From: Streptococcus zalophi
Lineage (GTDB): Bacteria; Bacillota; Bacilli; Lactobacillales; Streptococcaceae
Assembly: GCF_016481285.1 (NCBI RefSeq)
Contig: NZ_JAENBP010000008.1
Coordinates: 1-64,000, forward strand
Length of the DNA stretch: 64,000 nucleotides
Direction: 5' to 3'
Shown: positions 34,560 to 42,613 of the stretch, in pieces
Position numbering within the stretch: the stretch's first letter is position 1
Layout: the number at the start of each line of letters is the position of its first letter
Program-made: the position numbers and the translations under genes
Notes under the pieces: model-generated
What the model was told of the DNA's origin: nothing
Databases searched by the model: none
The model's input: only the letters and a program-made list of their open reading frames with translations

Positions 34560-35747
34560 TCATTTCTTTCCTTCTAAATAATCTGCAATGGCTGCAACGT
34601 CTTTATCGCCACGTCCGGAAAGATTGACGATAATGATTTGGTCTTTTGCCATTTTTGGTGCTCGTTTGATGGCTTCTGCAAGCGCATGTGAGCTCTCAAT
34701 GGCAGGGATGATGCCTTCGGTTTTCGACAACAAGAGTAGCGCTTGAACGGCTTCTTCATCGGTGATTGGCACATAATCCACTCGTCCAGAAAAATTAAGG
34801 TAAGCATGTTCTGGGCCAACGCCTGGGTAGTCTAGTCCAGCTGAAATCGAGTAAACGGGAGCAATCTTGCCATCTTCTTGAAAGAGCGCATAGGTCTTCA
34901 TCCCATCGACCACACCAACGGTTCCCTTGGTCATGGTTGCTGCATGTTTATCTGTTTCAACGCCTTGACCTGCGGCTTCTGCGCCAATCAAAGCAACCTC
35001 TTCATCAGCAATATATTCTGAAAAAGCACCGATAGCGTTTGAGCCTCCACCGATACAAGCGATCACAGCATTCGGCAAGCGTCCTTCCTTGTCCAAAATC
35101 TGCTTTCTTGACTCAATACTGATGATTTTTTGAAATTCATGAACCATGGTTGGATAAGGATGTGGACCCACAGCTGAGCCCAAGACATAAAAGGCTCCCA
35201 AGTCTGCCATCCACGCGCCAAAGGCCGCATCAACCGCTTCTTTCAAGGTCTGAGTGCCTTCAGTGACCGCATGCACCGTCGCTCCCATCATCTCCATCCG
35301 AAAAACGTTGAGGCGTTGACGCTTGATATCCTCAGCCCCCATATAAACATCGCAAGCCATGCCAAATTTGGCTGCTGCAGCCGCTGTTGCCACGCCATGT
35401 TGCCCTGCCCCAGTTTCAGCAATCACACGGGTTTTCCCCATGCGTTTCGCCAAAAGAATCTGCCCCAAGACATTATTGAGCTTATGCGATCCCAAATGAT
35501 TCAAATCCTCACGTTTGAGGTAAATCTTAGCCCCACCAAGCGCTTGACTCAATGACTGGGCATAATAAAGTGGCGTCTCACGCCCTGAGTAGTCTTTGAG
35601 ATAGTAGGCCAGTTCCTTTTGAAAATCCTCATCATCCTTGTAGGTTTCAAAAGCAGTTTCCAACTCATCCAGCAATACTTGAATGGGTGCAGGGACAAAA
35701 CTCCCACCAAACTCACCAAAAAAACCTTTATTTTGTTTCTTATCCAT
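34560..35747 (-). CDS. trpB: Tryptophan synthase beta chain, orphan
   Basis: 395 residues from the ATG at 35747, with GGAGG seven bases upstream. Complete TrpB: the PLP Lys lies in [39 protein letters not shown] and the phosphate-binding [15 protein letters not shown] loop are intact, and ESSHALAEA is conserved. It joins indole and serine to make tryptophan. No trpA, trpC, trpD, trpE or trpF gene lies in the window, so it probably salvages exogenous indole. A tRNA-Trp T-box upstream controls it. Codon use and base composition are richer in GC than in the AT-rich genes on both sides. Confidence 0.97.
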   Translation of the reverse strand: MDKKQNKGFFGEFGGSFVPAPIQVLLDELETAFETYKDDEDFQKELAYYLKDYSGRETPLYYAQSLSQALGGAKIYLKREDLNHLGSHKLNNVLGQILLAKRMGKTRVIAETGAGQHGVATAAAAAKFGMACDVYMGAEDIKRQRLNVFRMEMMGATVHAVTEGTQTLKEAVDAAFGAWMADLGAFYVLGSAVGPHPYPTMVHEFQKIISIESRKQILDKEGRLPNAVIACIGGGSNAIGAFSEYIADEEVALIGAEAAGQGVETDKHAATMTKGTVGVVDGMKTYALFQEDGKIAPVYSISAGLDYPGVGPEHAYLNFSGRVDYVPITDEEAVQALLLLSKTEGIIPAIESSHALAEAIKRAPKMAKDQIIIVNLSGRGDKDVAAIADYLEGKK

Positions 35748-35772
35748 CTGTCTTCCTCCTAATTTGTTCAAT

Positions 35773-36025
35773 ACAAAAAACCCCGCACAGAAAAAATCTG
35801 TGCGAGGGCGTTAGTTCAAATAGCGCGGTGCCACCTCACTTGATGATAGCAAAAAGCCATCATATCTCAATCCTCTCAAACAAGAGGACGCACGATAAGG
35901 GGTGCCCACCGAATTGACATGTGTTACAATTCCTTATATCATCAGTCCAATGTTCACAAACACAAGCTACCCGTTCACAGTCACCACGAGCTCCCTGAAA
36001 ACTACCATTTGCTACTTTTCTGATT
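35773..36025 (-). promoter_or_regulatory. T-box riboswitch (tRNA-Trp) of trpB
   Basis: The conserved T-box sequence AGGTGGCACCGCG lies at 35836-35824 (minus strand). It is followed by a terminator stem, CCCTCGCACAG with CTGTGCGGGG and a T run (35809-35775). The stem I region carries GAACATTGGACTGA, in which TGG (35949-35947) is the probable specifier codon for tryptophan. Uncharged tRNA-Trp would stabilise the antiterminator and switch on trpB. Confidence 0.9.
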
Positions 36026-36031
36026 ACGACT

Positions 36032-36060
36032 ACTATACAGGAAAATCAGGGAGATGTCAA
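36032..36060 (-). promoter_or_regulatory. Promoter of the T-box-trpB transcript
   Basis: TTGACA (36060-36055), 17 bases, TATAGT (36037-36032), placing the start a few bases before the T-box stem I. Confidence 0.75.
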
Positions 36061-36093
36061 ATGGGGAGATAGATTAAATTGCTAAATTAAATT

Positions 36094-36270
36094 TTATATT
36101 TTTGTAGAATTTTCTTGATGATATTTGTAATTTTTGTTAAATAAATCATCAAAATTGTTTGAGTTAAATAGATTGTTATAGTTAGTATATCTATCAGAAT
36201 ACCAAATTACTTCATATGCTATTGAATTAGGTAATTTAGTTAAATTAAATAAAGTAATATTTTTATAATT
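36094..36270 (-). pseudogene. Possible coding relic, 58 codons without a start
   Basis: A stretch of 58 sense codons ends at a TAA at 36094. It reads like protein (LPNSIAYEVIWYSDRYTNYNN, then FDDLFNKNYKYHQ) although the DNA is extremely AT-rich, where stops should be frequent. No Met codon or ribosome-binding site lies at its beginning. It may be the end of a second gene once joined to the membrane-protein gene just upstream. The rest of 36061-36290 shows nothing recognisable. Confidence 0.35.
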
Positions 36271-36290
36271 TTAAAAACTTATTTTAGTAT

Positions 36291-37187
36291 TTATTTCGAA
36301 TTCTTTTTAGTACAGGAAAAGCATAAACTTATCACAATAATAAATATTAAAAAAAACATCGTTGTTGTTAATAAATTTAAAAACGCCAATTTATTAATAT
36401 TCACATTTTGAGGAATTAAAAAAGATATTTGCTCAGCAGAAATCAAATTTTTCTTAATTAATATTCTACTAGCACTAAACGAAAGGAAACTTGTAGTTAA
36501 TAATGTTCTATTGATTGAAAAATTTATTTTATTTTGAGGAAGTTTTTGACGAAAAAGATTATACCTATCTTCTGATAAGAACCACATCCCACCTTCATAT
36601 AAAAGTATTGTAAAAATAAATTCAGATAAATCTAAATCTCCAAGTATCTTATATAGTAGCCATATAACCAATAAAAAAATTGATTCAAAAAAAATACGCT
36701 TTAAACGATTATATTTATAAATTTGCTCATTAAAATTTGAAAAAAATATTACAAATAAAGTATCTAACATAAAATATATAAAAAGTATATATATAAAAAT
36801 CGAAACTAAAATGGAAATCGGTTCATAAACTTCAATGTAATGCTGTAATTTAAAAATTCTAACTATCATTCCAATGAATAAAATAATAGACAATAATAAC
36901 ATAAAAAAATTCAAAAAAGTTGCTATTTGACTAAAGATAAAAACAGGTAATTTCTTATCGAATACTCCAAATTTATCTATGACGGCTTTTATTTTCCAAC
37001 TTTTTTTCATTTTATAAAACAAAAAATATAGTAAATGATAAATATTTAAAGCAATAAAGTATCTAATTAAAAATAAAGAATTATCTTTTCCAATAAGAGA
37101 CAAAATTGTAAAAAGCATAATACTTAAAAAATCTATAGCAAAATGAACTTTAAAACAAAATATATTTTTATCTTTAATTTTTTTCAT
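36291..37187 (-). CDS. AT-rich multi-pass membrane protein, unknown
   Basis: 298 residues, most in about seven hydrophobic helices (for example IDFLSIMLFTILSLIG, FFMLLLSIILFIGMIV, ILVSIFIYILFIYFMLD, FLNLLTTTMFFLIFIIVISLCFS). Loops are Lys-, Asn- and Ile-rich, and the DNA is far richer in AT than the chromosomal genes nearby, a sign of foreign origin. GGAG lies eight bases before the ATG. I recognise no family. It follows the T-box promoter region in the opposite sense of neighbourhood only; it has no visible partner except the relic downstream. It could belong to an old mobile or defence locus, but nothing shows this directly. Confidence 0.6.
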   Translation of the reverse strand: MKKIKDKNIFCFKVHFAIDFLSIMLFTILSLIGKDNSLFLIRYFIALNIYHLLYFLFYKMKKSWKIKAVIDKFGVFDKKLPVFIFSQIATFLNFFMLLLSIILFIGMIVRIFKLQHYIEVYEPISILVSIFIYILFIYFMLDTLFVIFFSNFNEQIYKYNRLKRIFFESIFLLVIWLLYKILGDLDLSEFIFTILLYEGGMWFLSEDRYNLFRQKLPQNKINFSINRTLLTTSFLSFSASRILIKKNLISAEQISFLIPQNVNINKLAFLNLLTTTMFFLIFIIVISLCFSCTKKNSK

Positions 37188-37322
37188 ATTTCATTCTCCA
37201 AATGTATATTTTCACTTAATATTATAACACTTTTCCTACATTTTTATATAAATAACAACAATTTTTCAACAAAAATTTAATAAAATAAGTTATTTTGTCT
37301 ACTTTTGTAATCCTCACACACC

Positions 37323-37370
37323 AAAAAACACTTCTCCCAGCTTTTTCACTAGTCAAGAGAAGTGTTTTTC
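37323..37370. terminator. Hairpin with T run in the gap before psuK
   Basis: AAAAACACTTCTC and GAGAAGTGTTTTT pair around a 20-base loop. The rest of the 37188-37533 gap holds a short run that reads like coding sequence on the minus strand (LPFILGIGYGAFRYQG before a stop, about 37440-37500) but no complete gene. Confidence 0.7.
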
Positions 37371-37533
37371 TTATTTTTCAATCGAGTCTTTCTCAGTAGC
37401 CTCCCATCAATAGCATCTCTCACTGGGTACCTTGATATCTAAACGCCCCATAACCGATACCCAAGATAAAAGGAAGTTCCTATCTCATGTGTTTAAGGAG
37501 TTGTTTTTACACGTTTGAATAATAAGTTTTTCC

Positions 37534-37562
37534 TTGCTTTTTCTTTTGAAAAGGGTTACAAT
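37534..37562 (+). promoter_or_regulatory. Promoter of psuK-psuG
   Basis: TTGCTT (37534-37539), 17 bases, TACAAT (37557-37562), about 45 bases before the strong GGAGGTGAT ribosome-binding site. Confidence 0.6.
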
Positions 37563-37609
37563 GAGTTTATGTTAGACAAAAGTCATTTTTAAACATTTGT
37601 TTATAGGAG

Positions 37610-38731
37610 GTGATACTTATTCTTAATGAGAAAGAACAAGCAGTACTAGAGCTCATCCGTCAACATCCTTTTTACGCTCAGCAGGAGATTGCCGAGCAAA
37701 TAGGATTATCACGTTCAGCTGTTGCCAATATGATTTCGGACTTGATTAGGCGCAATTATCTCTTGGGTAGGGCATATATTATTAATGATGAGGTGCCTGT
37801 TGTCTGTATTGGCGGTATGAATGTCGACCGCAAATTTTACGCCAAACAAGAGTTGATTTTGAAGACGTCAAATCCCGTCAGCAGTTCGGTTTCCATCGGA
37901 GGTGTTGGTCGAAATATCGCTGAAAACTTAGGGCGTCTGGGGGAAAATGTCGTCATGCTTTCTAGAGCAGGGGACGATCAAGACTGGGATTTAATCAAAT
38001 CTGCTTCGGAGTCCTACATGAATCTACGTCAGGTTGATATCTGTCCAGAAGAGGCGACAAGCTCCTACACAGCTATCATCGATATTGATGGAGACATGAG
38101 TATGGCTTTAGCCAACATGGCTATCTGTGACGGTATGACTGTGTCATGGTTAGAGCAATACGAAAACCTCTTGTCTAGAAGTAAAGCCTTGGTGGTTGAC
38201 CTCAATCTCCCTCAGGAGAGTCTCGTCTATCTCATCAAGTTAGCAAGAGAAAGAAACTTGGCTCTAGCCATCATCCCCGTTTCAGCACCCAAGATGGTCA
38301 ATCTTCCCAAAGATTTAACCGGTGTTGAATGGTTGATTGTCAATCAAGATGAGAGCGAAATCTTTTTCGATAAATCCTTGGGATCTAGTGAAAATCTAGA
38401 ATCCTTGGCAAAGCTTTGGTTACAAACGGGGCTCAAGCAAGTTTTGATCACAAGAGGAGCCAAATCAATGCTCTATGCTAATCAGGATGGGAAGCGACAA
38501 GTCATGACCCCTAAAATGGTCCAACAAATGGTAGATGCTACAGGTGCAGGCGACTCCCTATCAGCCGGTATTCTGTTTGGTTGGCTCAATGAGTTTAGTT
38601 CTCAAGAAACCCTTGAATTTGGTCTGACCAATGCCTACTACACCATTCAATCACAAGACACGGTTAGAAAAAATTTATCGCGTCAATCGTTTTTACAAGA
38701 AAGAAAGGAACTTTTTACCCATGAATCTTAA
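37610..38731 (+). CDS. psuK: Pseudouridine kinase (PfkB family) with N-terminal HTH
   Basis: About 370 residues. An N-terminal winged helix ([43 protein letters not shown]) is fused to a PfkB sugar kinase: [32 protein letters not shown], and the C-terminal ATP/anion-hole motif [18 protein letters not shown]. With the glycosidase gene that overlaps its end by 11 bases it forms the pseudouridine degradation pair. The start is odd: a perfect GGAGGTGAT site overlaps the only GTG (37610), and no ATG or TTG lies in frame in the next 20 codons; an ATT at 37619 has ideal spacing. The listed start is therefore provisional. Confidence 0.88.
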   Translation: MILILNEKEQAVLELIRQHPFYAQQEIAEQIGLSRSAVANMISDLIRRNYLLGRAYIINDEVPVVCIGGMNVDRKFYAKQELILKTSNPVSSSVSIGGVGRNIAENLGRLGENVVMLSRAGDDQDWDLIKSASESYMNLRQVDICPEEATSSYTAIIDIDGDMSMALANMAICDGMTVSWLEQYENLLSRSKALVVDLNLPQESLVYLIKLARERNLALAIIPVSAPKMVNLPKDLTGVEWLIVNQDESEIFFDKSLGSSENLESLAKLWLQTGLKQVLITRGAKSMLYANQDGKRQVMTPKMVQQMVDATGAGDSLSAGILFGWLNEFSSQETLEFGLTNAYYTIQSQDTVRKNLSRQSFLQERKELFTHES

Positions 38732-39638
38732 TGCCTACTTAGAATTTTCACCAGAGGTTGAAGCAGCAAAAGCCGCTGGAAAACCCATCGTTGCCTTGGA
38801 GTCTACCATCATTTCTCACGGCATGCCTTATCCGCAAAACGTAGAAATGGCTAAAACGGTCGAACAAATTATTCGAGATAACGGAGCTGTTCCTGCAACC
38901 ATCGCCATTATGGATGGTAAGTACAAGATTGGCTTGTCAGAAGCCGATTTAGAACGCTTAGCAACAGAAAAAAATGTCGCCAAGGTGTCACGACGTGACT
39001 TAGCTGAAATCATCGCTACCAAACGTATTGGGGCAACAACTGTTGCAACAACAATGATTGGTGCAGCCTTTGCCGGGATTAAATTCTTTGTCACAGGCGG
39101 TATTGGTGGTGTGCATCGTGGCTATGAAGAAACCATGGATGTGTCTGCTGACTTGGAAGAATTAGCACAAACGTCAGTGACTGTTATTTGTGCGGGTGCC
39201 AAATCCATCCTTGACCTGCCAAGAACCTTAGAATATTTAGAGACTAAAGGTGTCCCAGTTGTTGGTTATAAGACAGATGTCCTTCCAGCCTTCTTCACAG
39301 GAACAAGCCCATATAAACTCAATACCACAGCCGACTCAGTGGAGACGATTGCTGCCATTGTTAAGACGAGTGATGACCTCGGTCTTAAAGGAGGCGTACT
39401 AGTAGCCAATCCTATTCCAAAAGAACACGAATTAGACGCTGACTATATCGACAGCATTATTGAGAATGCTATTGCAGAAGCCGAAGTAAAAGGGATTGTT
39501 GGTAAAGATATCACACCATTCTTGTTGAGTAAAATTGTCGAGTTAACAGACGGTAAGAGCCTCAAAGCAAATATCCAATTGGTCTACAATAATGCTAAAG
39601 TCGGTGCACAAATCGCAACAAGCTATAATAGCTTGTAA
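38721..39638 (+). CDS. psuG: Pseudouridine-5'-phosphate glycosidase
   Basis: 305 residues from the ATG at 38721 with AGAAAGGAA upstream; it begins inside the last codons of psuK, so expression is coupled. PsuG blocks are plain: [46 protein letters not shown]-like [32 protein letters not shown], and [16 protein letters not shown]. The enzyme splits pseudouridine 5'-phosphate to uracil and ribose 5-phosphate. With PsuK it recycles pseudouridine from RNA turnover. No nucleoside transporter is adjacent. Confidence 0.96.
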   Translation: MNLNAYLEFSPEVEAAKAAGKPIVALESTIISHGMPYPQNVEMAKTVEQIIRDNGAVPATIAIMDGKYKIGLSEADLERLATEKNVAKVSRRDLAEIIATKRIGATTVATTMIGAAFAGIKFFVTGGIGGVHRGYEETMDVSADLEELAQTSVTVICAGAKSILDLPRTLEYLETKGVPVVGYKTDVLPAFFTGTSPYKLNTTADSVETIAAIVKTSDDLGLKGGVLVANPIPKEHELDADYIDSIIENAIAEAEVKGIVGKDITPFLLSKIVELTDGKSLKANIQLVYNNAKVGAQIATSYNSL

Positions 39639-39650
39639 TAGAAAAACTAT

Positions 39651-39686
39651 AAAAAATGGACAGCCAGAGCTGTCCGTTTTTTTTTG
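39651..39686 (+). terminator. Terminator of psuK-psuG
   Basis: GGACAGC, loop CAGA, GCTGTCC, then nine T, just after the psuG stop. Confidence 0.92.
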
Positions 39687-39818
39687 AAAACTTTTCAATA
39701 TAATCATAAGAATATTTTAAAAGGTACTTTTTCACAAGTATGGCCATTTTTTTAATTCTTCTATCATAAAATGCTTTCTAATATTCAGTTGCTGATGCTA
39801 TTGTGCTCAGCTAGTAGT

Positions 39819-40142
39819 TTATAACAATTCTTGTTCGTCAACAAAATGGGTATGTTTTACTTTCCATTGCTCAAGCTTAATGGCCACCCAAAAAGAGTAG
39901 ATCCCAAAGGTAATAATAATCAGTAGGAACCATTTTAGCCACTGAACAAATAAATCTAAGGCGTTACCGCTAAAATAGAGGCGTCTGCCTTCAATAACCG
40001 TATGGCTGACTTTCCATTTTAAGAGTATCACAATTGCCCAAGGTGTCCCAATCCCAGCTGTTAGAGCCGTTATCAGTCCTGCCAATAGACTATAAAAGAC
40101 ATAATCTATCATACCACCATCAAAATAACTAACTTGTTTCAT
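39819..40142 (-). CDS. Small membrane protein, DUF898-like
   Basis: 107 residues with two or three membrane helices (VFYSLLAGLITALTAGIGTPWAIVILLKW and WLKWFLLIIITFGIYSFWVAIKLEQW). The linking loop VSHTVIEGRRLYFSGNALDLFVQW and the tail EQWKVKHTHF resemble one repeat unit of the DUF898/YjgN family, common in streptococci and lactococci. Function is unknown. AAGGAG precedes the ATG. It is transcribed towards psuG's terminator and lies beyond the rpsI terminator, so it has its own promoter. Confidence 0.7.
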   Translation of the reverse strand: MKQVSYFDGGMIDYVFYSLLAGLITALTAGIGTPWAIVILLKWKVSHTVIEGRRLYFSGNALDLFVQWLKWFLLIIITFGIYSFWVAIKLEQWKVKHTHFVDEQELL

Positions 40143-40190
40143 TTTTTCTCCTTTTTAGTCTTCTCACTGAAGACTCTTCTTTTTTTAAAA

Positions 40191-40224
40191 AAAAAGCACC
40201 TTGCAAGATTTTTGCAAAGTGCTT
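40191..40224 (-). terminator. Terminator of rplM-rpsI
   Basis: AAGCAC(C)TTGCAA and TTGCAAAGTGCTT pair with one bulge; a run of nine T follows on the minus strand. Confidence 0.88.
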
Positions 40225-40249
40225 GTAAACAGTAATATAATCGTTTTGA

Positions 40250-40642
40250 TTAACGTTTTGAGAACTGGCTTGCTTTACGAGCTTTCTTAAGACCTGGTTT
40301 CTTACGTTCAACCATACGTGCGTCACGAGTAAGAAGACCTGCGCGTTTCAATGAATCGCGGAAATCTGGATCTACTTGTAACAATGCACGCGCGATACCA
40401 TGACGGATCGCTCCTGATTGTCCAGCATAACCACCACCAACAACGTTAACGAAAACGTCGTATGAACCAACAGTTGAAGTCACTGCAAATGGTTGGTTGA
40501 TGATTAAACGAAGGTCAGCATGTGGGATGTATTCTTCAACATCTTTTTTATTAACAGTAATTTTTCCAGTACCTGGAACCAAACGAACGCGTGCAACAGC
40601 GTTTTTACGGCGTCCTGTACCTGCATATTGTGCTTGTGCCAT
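40250..40642 (-). CDS. rpsI: 30S ribosomal protein S9
   Basis: 130 residues, the normal length. [19 protein letters not shown] at the N-terminus, [20 protein letters not shown] in the middle and the basic tail [17 protein letters not shown] that reaches the P-site tRNA are all present. It lies 19 bases after rplM, the universal bacterial pair. Confidence 0.99.
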   Translation of the reverse strand: MAQAQYAGTGRRKNAVARVRLVPGTGKITVNKKDVEEYIPHADLRLIINQPFAVTSTVGSYDVFVNVVGGGYAGQSGAIRHGIARALLQVDPDFRDSLKRAGLLTRDARMVERKKPGLKKARKASQFSKR

Positions 40643-40661
40643 TATTTAATGCTCCTTTCTC

Positions 40662-41108
40662 TTAGATAAGTCCTGAGATATCAAGTACTTCAGGTTGTTG
40701 TGCAGCATGTGTGTGCTCAGCTCCTACAAATACTTTCAATTTCATCCCTTGCGCACGTCCAAGAGTGTTGTGCGGAAGCATACCTTTGACAGATTTCTCA
40801 ATCAAGCGAACAGCATTTTTAGAACGCAATTCACCAGCAGAGATTTGTTTCAATCCACCTGGATACATTGAGTGAGTGTAGTAAATTTTATCAGTTGCTT
40901 TTTTACCAGTTAATTTCACTTTTTCAGCATTGATAACGATAACAAAGTCACCTGTATCAGTATGTGGTGTAAATGTTGGTTTGTTTTTACCGCGAAGCAC
41001 GCTTGCGACTACTGCAGAAAGACGTCCAAGAGGCACATCAGTTGCGTCAACAACGTACCATTTACGGTCAACTTCACCTGGCTTAGCCATGTATGTTGTT
41101 TTGTTCAT
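40662..41108 (-). CDS. rplM: 50S ribosomal protein L13
   Basis: 148 residues. [35 protein letters not shown] and [33 protein letters not shown] are typical of L13. It is an early assembly protein on 23S rRNA. GGAGAAATC precedes the ATG; the structured leader before it probably provides autoregulation. Confidence 0.99.
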   Translation of the reverse strand: MNKTTYMAKPGEVDRKWYVVDATDVPLGRLSAVVASVLRGKNKPTFTPHTDTGDFVIVINAEKVKLTGKKATDKIYYTHSMYPGGLKQISAGELRSKNAVRLIEKSVKGMLPHNTLGRAQGMKLKVFVGAEHTHAAQQPEVLDISGLI

Positions 41109-41247
41109 GATTTCTCCTATACAAATCGTTTATGTTTACAATGTGGATGTTCCGGTCCACGGGTTATTTCAAAAGCTTTCCGGGGCTTACGAAATGGGGT
41201 AAACAATACCGCTTATAATCATATCAAAAAAAGAGGGGTAAAGTCAA
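41109..41247 (-). promoter_or_regulatory. Promoter and L13-type leader of rplM-rpsI
   Basis: Promoter TTGACT (41247-41242), 18 bases, TATGAT (41223-41218). The transcribed leader (about 41212-41115) has the features of the Firmicutes L13 leader: GTAAGCCCCGGAAAGCTTTTG and CCCGTGGACCGGAACATCCAC, able to fold into two stems. Binding of free L13 would turn down the operon. The -35 lies inside the terminator of the XRE module. Confidence 0.65.
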
Positions 41248-41266
41248 GTACTTTAGCCCTTCTTTT
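41225..41266 (-). terminator. Terminator of the XRE/membrane-protein module
   Basis: AAAAGAAGGGCTAAAGT and ACTTTACCCCTCTTTT pair on the minus strand, followed by seven T. It overlaps the rplM promoter. Confidence 0.8.
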
Positions 41267-41287
41267 CCTTTTTATTTTTAATTTCTC

Positions 41288-41482
41288 TCATTCTTCCCAA
41301 AACAAATCGTCAAGGGTTTTATCAAGCGCCTTACAAATCTCAATACAAAGCTTAATCGTAGGATTATAGCCCCCTTTTTCGATAGCAACAATGGTTTGCC
41401 TTGACACACCAACAAGATCAGCCAAGGCTTGTTGCGACAAGTCTTTAGCAACCCGTGCTGATTTTAGTTTTAAATTCTTCAT
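41288..41482 (-). CDS. XRE-family small DNA-binding regulator
   Basis: 64 residues, essentially one helix-turn-helix: LKSARVAKDLSQQALADLVGVSRQTIVAIEKGGYNPTIKLCIEICKALDKTLDDLFWEE. The sequence matches the compact YozG/SinR-like regulators that sit with small membrane proteins. Its ATG overlaps the stop of the upstream membrane-protein gene (ATGA). It probably controls its own three-gene operon. Confidence 0.92.
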   Translation of the reverse strand: MKNLKLKSARVAKDLSQQALADLVGVSRQTIVAIEKGGYNPTIKLCIEICKALDKTLDDLFWEE

Positions 41483-41937
41483 GCTTTATTCTCTCTATCA
41501 TTCAAATACAGGCGATACAAAATACTACTTCCTATAACTACTTGTGCAAAACCTAGGATCATTAAAGAAGTATCATTCTCACTCAAAAAGCGTAAGACAT
41601 TCCCATTTACCTGCACCGTCTCCCAAATCGTATAGATAAGAGTTATTATACCAAAGAACAAGAGTAAACCACCAACAAGATAGCCATTTTTACCAAAGCG
41701 TTTATCAACAAAAATGGAAGCATCGTGTATTGTCGCATAAACAACCTGAACGGTAATCCCAACTAATAGGGCTAGTAAAATCAAATCCTTGCCAGCATGA
41801 ACAACTACTGCTAAGCGAATGAACCAAAATGAAATCATAAGTGTCAAGACCATAGTCCAAAAGCCAAGTTGATAACTTCTAAACAAAATTTGTTCTTGTC
41901 GTTCATCCATTTTTGTTATCTTTTTATCTTTCAACAT
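41479..41937 (-). CDS. Membrane protein of an XRE-linked module
   Basis: 152 residues from the ATG at 41937, which has AAGGAAAT upstream; the in-frame ATGs at 41958 and 41955 lack one. It begins MLKDKKITKMDERQEQILFRSYQLGFW, a motif (xMDERQ...) shared by the DUF3796/DUF6773-like membrane proteins, and has four membrane helices. The partner gene 61 bases upstream carries the related KRYDERQILEQYKAYKL. Module membership is clear, function unknown; such modules in Firmicutes are widespread and uncharacterised. Confidence 0.75.
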   Translation of the reverse strand: MLKDKKITKMDERQEQILFRSYQLGFWTMVLTLMISFWFIRLAVVVHAGKDLILLALLVGITVQVVYATIHDASIFVDKRFGKNGYLVGGLLLFFGIITLIYTIWETVQVNGNVLRFLSENDTSLMILGFAQVVIGSSILYRLYLNDRENKA

Positions 41938-41997
41938 TTTATTTCCTTTTCTCATCAACGATTTATTTCTAATAAACTAAGATTTTCCTTCAAACAC

Positions 41998-42459
41998 CTA
42001 ACGATTCGTTTTTTCCTTTTTTTCTTTAATGATTTTTACCAAGGTTGTTATCCCGATACTAAAAAAGAAGAGAAAATTTAAAATTTTAGGAATTTCCCAA
42101 AGACTTCTTAAAACAGAGTAAAGATGTAAAAGTGAGAGAAATAAAGAAGAAATAGCAAAATAAACTTGGTTTTTATCATTAAGATCAAAATAAGCATCCT
42201 GCCAAATACTATAATTGGAATAGACAATAATTCCTAGCGAAAACGGCAGAAAGAGTAATTCAACAGAGAGTCTCACCCCAGTAACTATTGAAAGAACAAT
42301 AATAGCAAGTAAAATGACCATTACAGTAAAAAAACTCAACTTATAGGCCTTGTATTGTTCAAGTATTTGACGTTCATCATAACGTTTAAAGGCTTTGGTA
42401 TATTTCAAATAAGCCCCAAAGAAACATAACAACACAATGATTATTAGCATTCCAGTCAT
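41998..42459 (-). CDS. Membrane protein of an XRE-linked module, first gene
   Basis: 153 residues with four membrane helices and a short cytoplasmic insertion KAFKRYDERQILEQYKAYKLSFF near the N-terminus. The tail is basic (KIIKEKKEKTNR). It resembles DUF3796-type proteins and its downstream neighbour, so the two may form a complex. AGGAGG precedes the ATG, and a perfect consensus promoter lies upstream. The role is unknown. Confidence 0.75.
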   Translation of the reverse strand: MTGMLIIIVLLCFFGAYLKYTKAFKRYDERQILEQYKAYKLSFFTVMVILLAIIVLSIVTGVRLSVELLFLPFSLGIIVYSNYSIWQDAYFDLNDKNQVYFAISSLFLSLLHLYSVLRSLWEIPKILNFLFFFSIGITTLVKIIKEKKEKTNR

Positions 42460-42485
42460 ATTTTAAACCTCCTAAACTTATTTCT

Positions 42486-42514
42486 ATTATATGATATAAC
42501 AATCATTATGTCAA
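42486..42514 (-). promoter_or_regulatory. Consensus promoter of the XRE module, with dyad
   Basis: TTGACA (42514-42509), 17 bases, TATAAT (42491-42486). The spacer and -10 carry the imperfect dyad ATGAT-ATAACA-ATCAT (42491-42506), a likely site for the XRE regulator, because an unregulated promoter this strong would be surprising. Confidence 0.7.
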
Positions 42515-42547
42515 ATATAGTATACATTTTATTGCATTGACCACATT

Positions 42548-42573
42548 AAAAAGACTAGGTAAAACCTAGCCTC
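42548..42573 (-). terminator. Terminator of the TIM-barrel gene
   Basis: GGCTAGGT, loop TTT, ACCTAGTC on the minus strand, followed by T5, about 40 bases after the stop at 42614. Confidence 0.8.
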
Positions 42574-42613
42574 TAACACTGATATCATTAGTTTTTATCT
42601 CAGCAATTTAGCC

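Noticed and set aside
40157-40182. Hairpin AGTCTTC-TCACT-GAAGACT with T run on the plus strand
   Set aside because: No plus-strand gene ends here; it lies upstream of the DUF898-like gene's start and the T-rich context is that of the rpsI terminator region.
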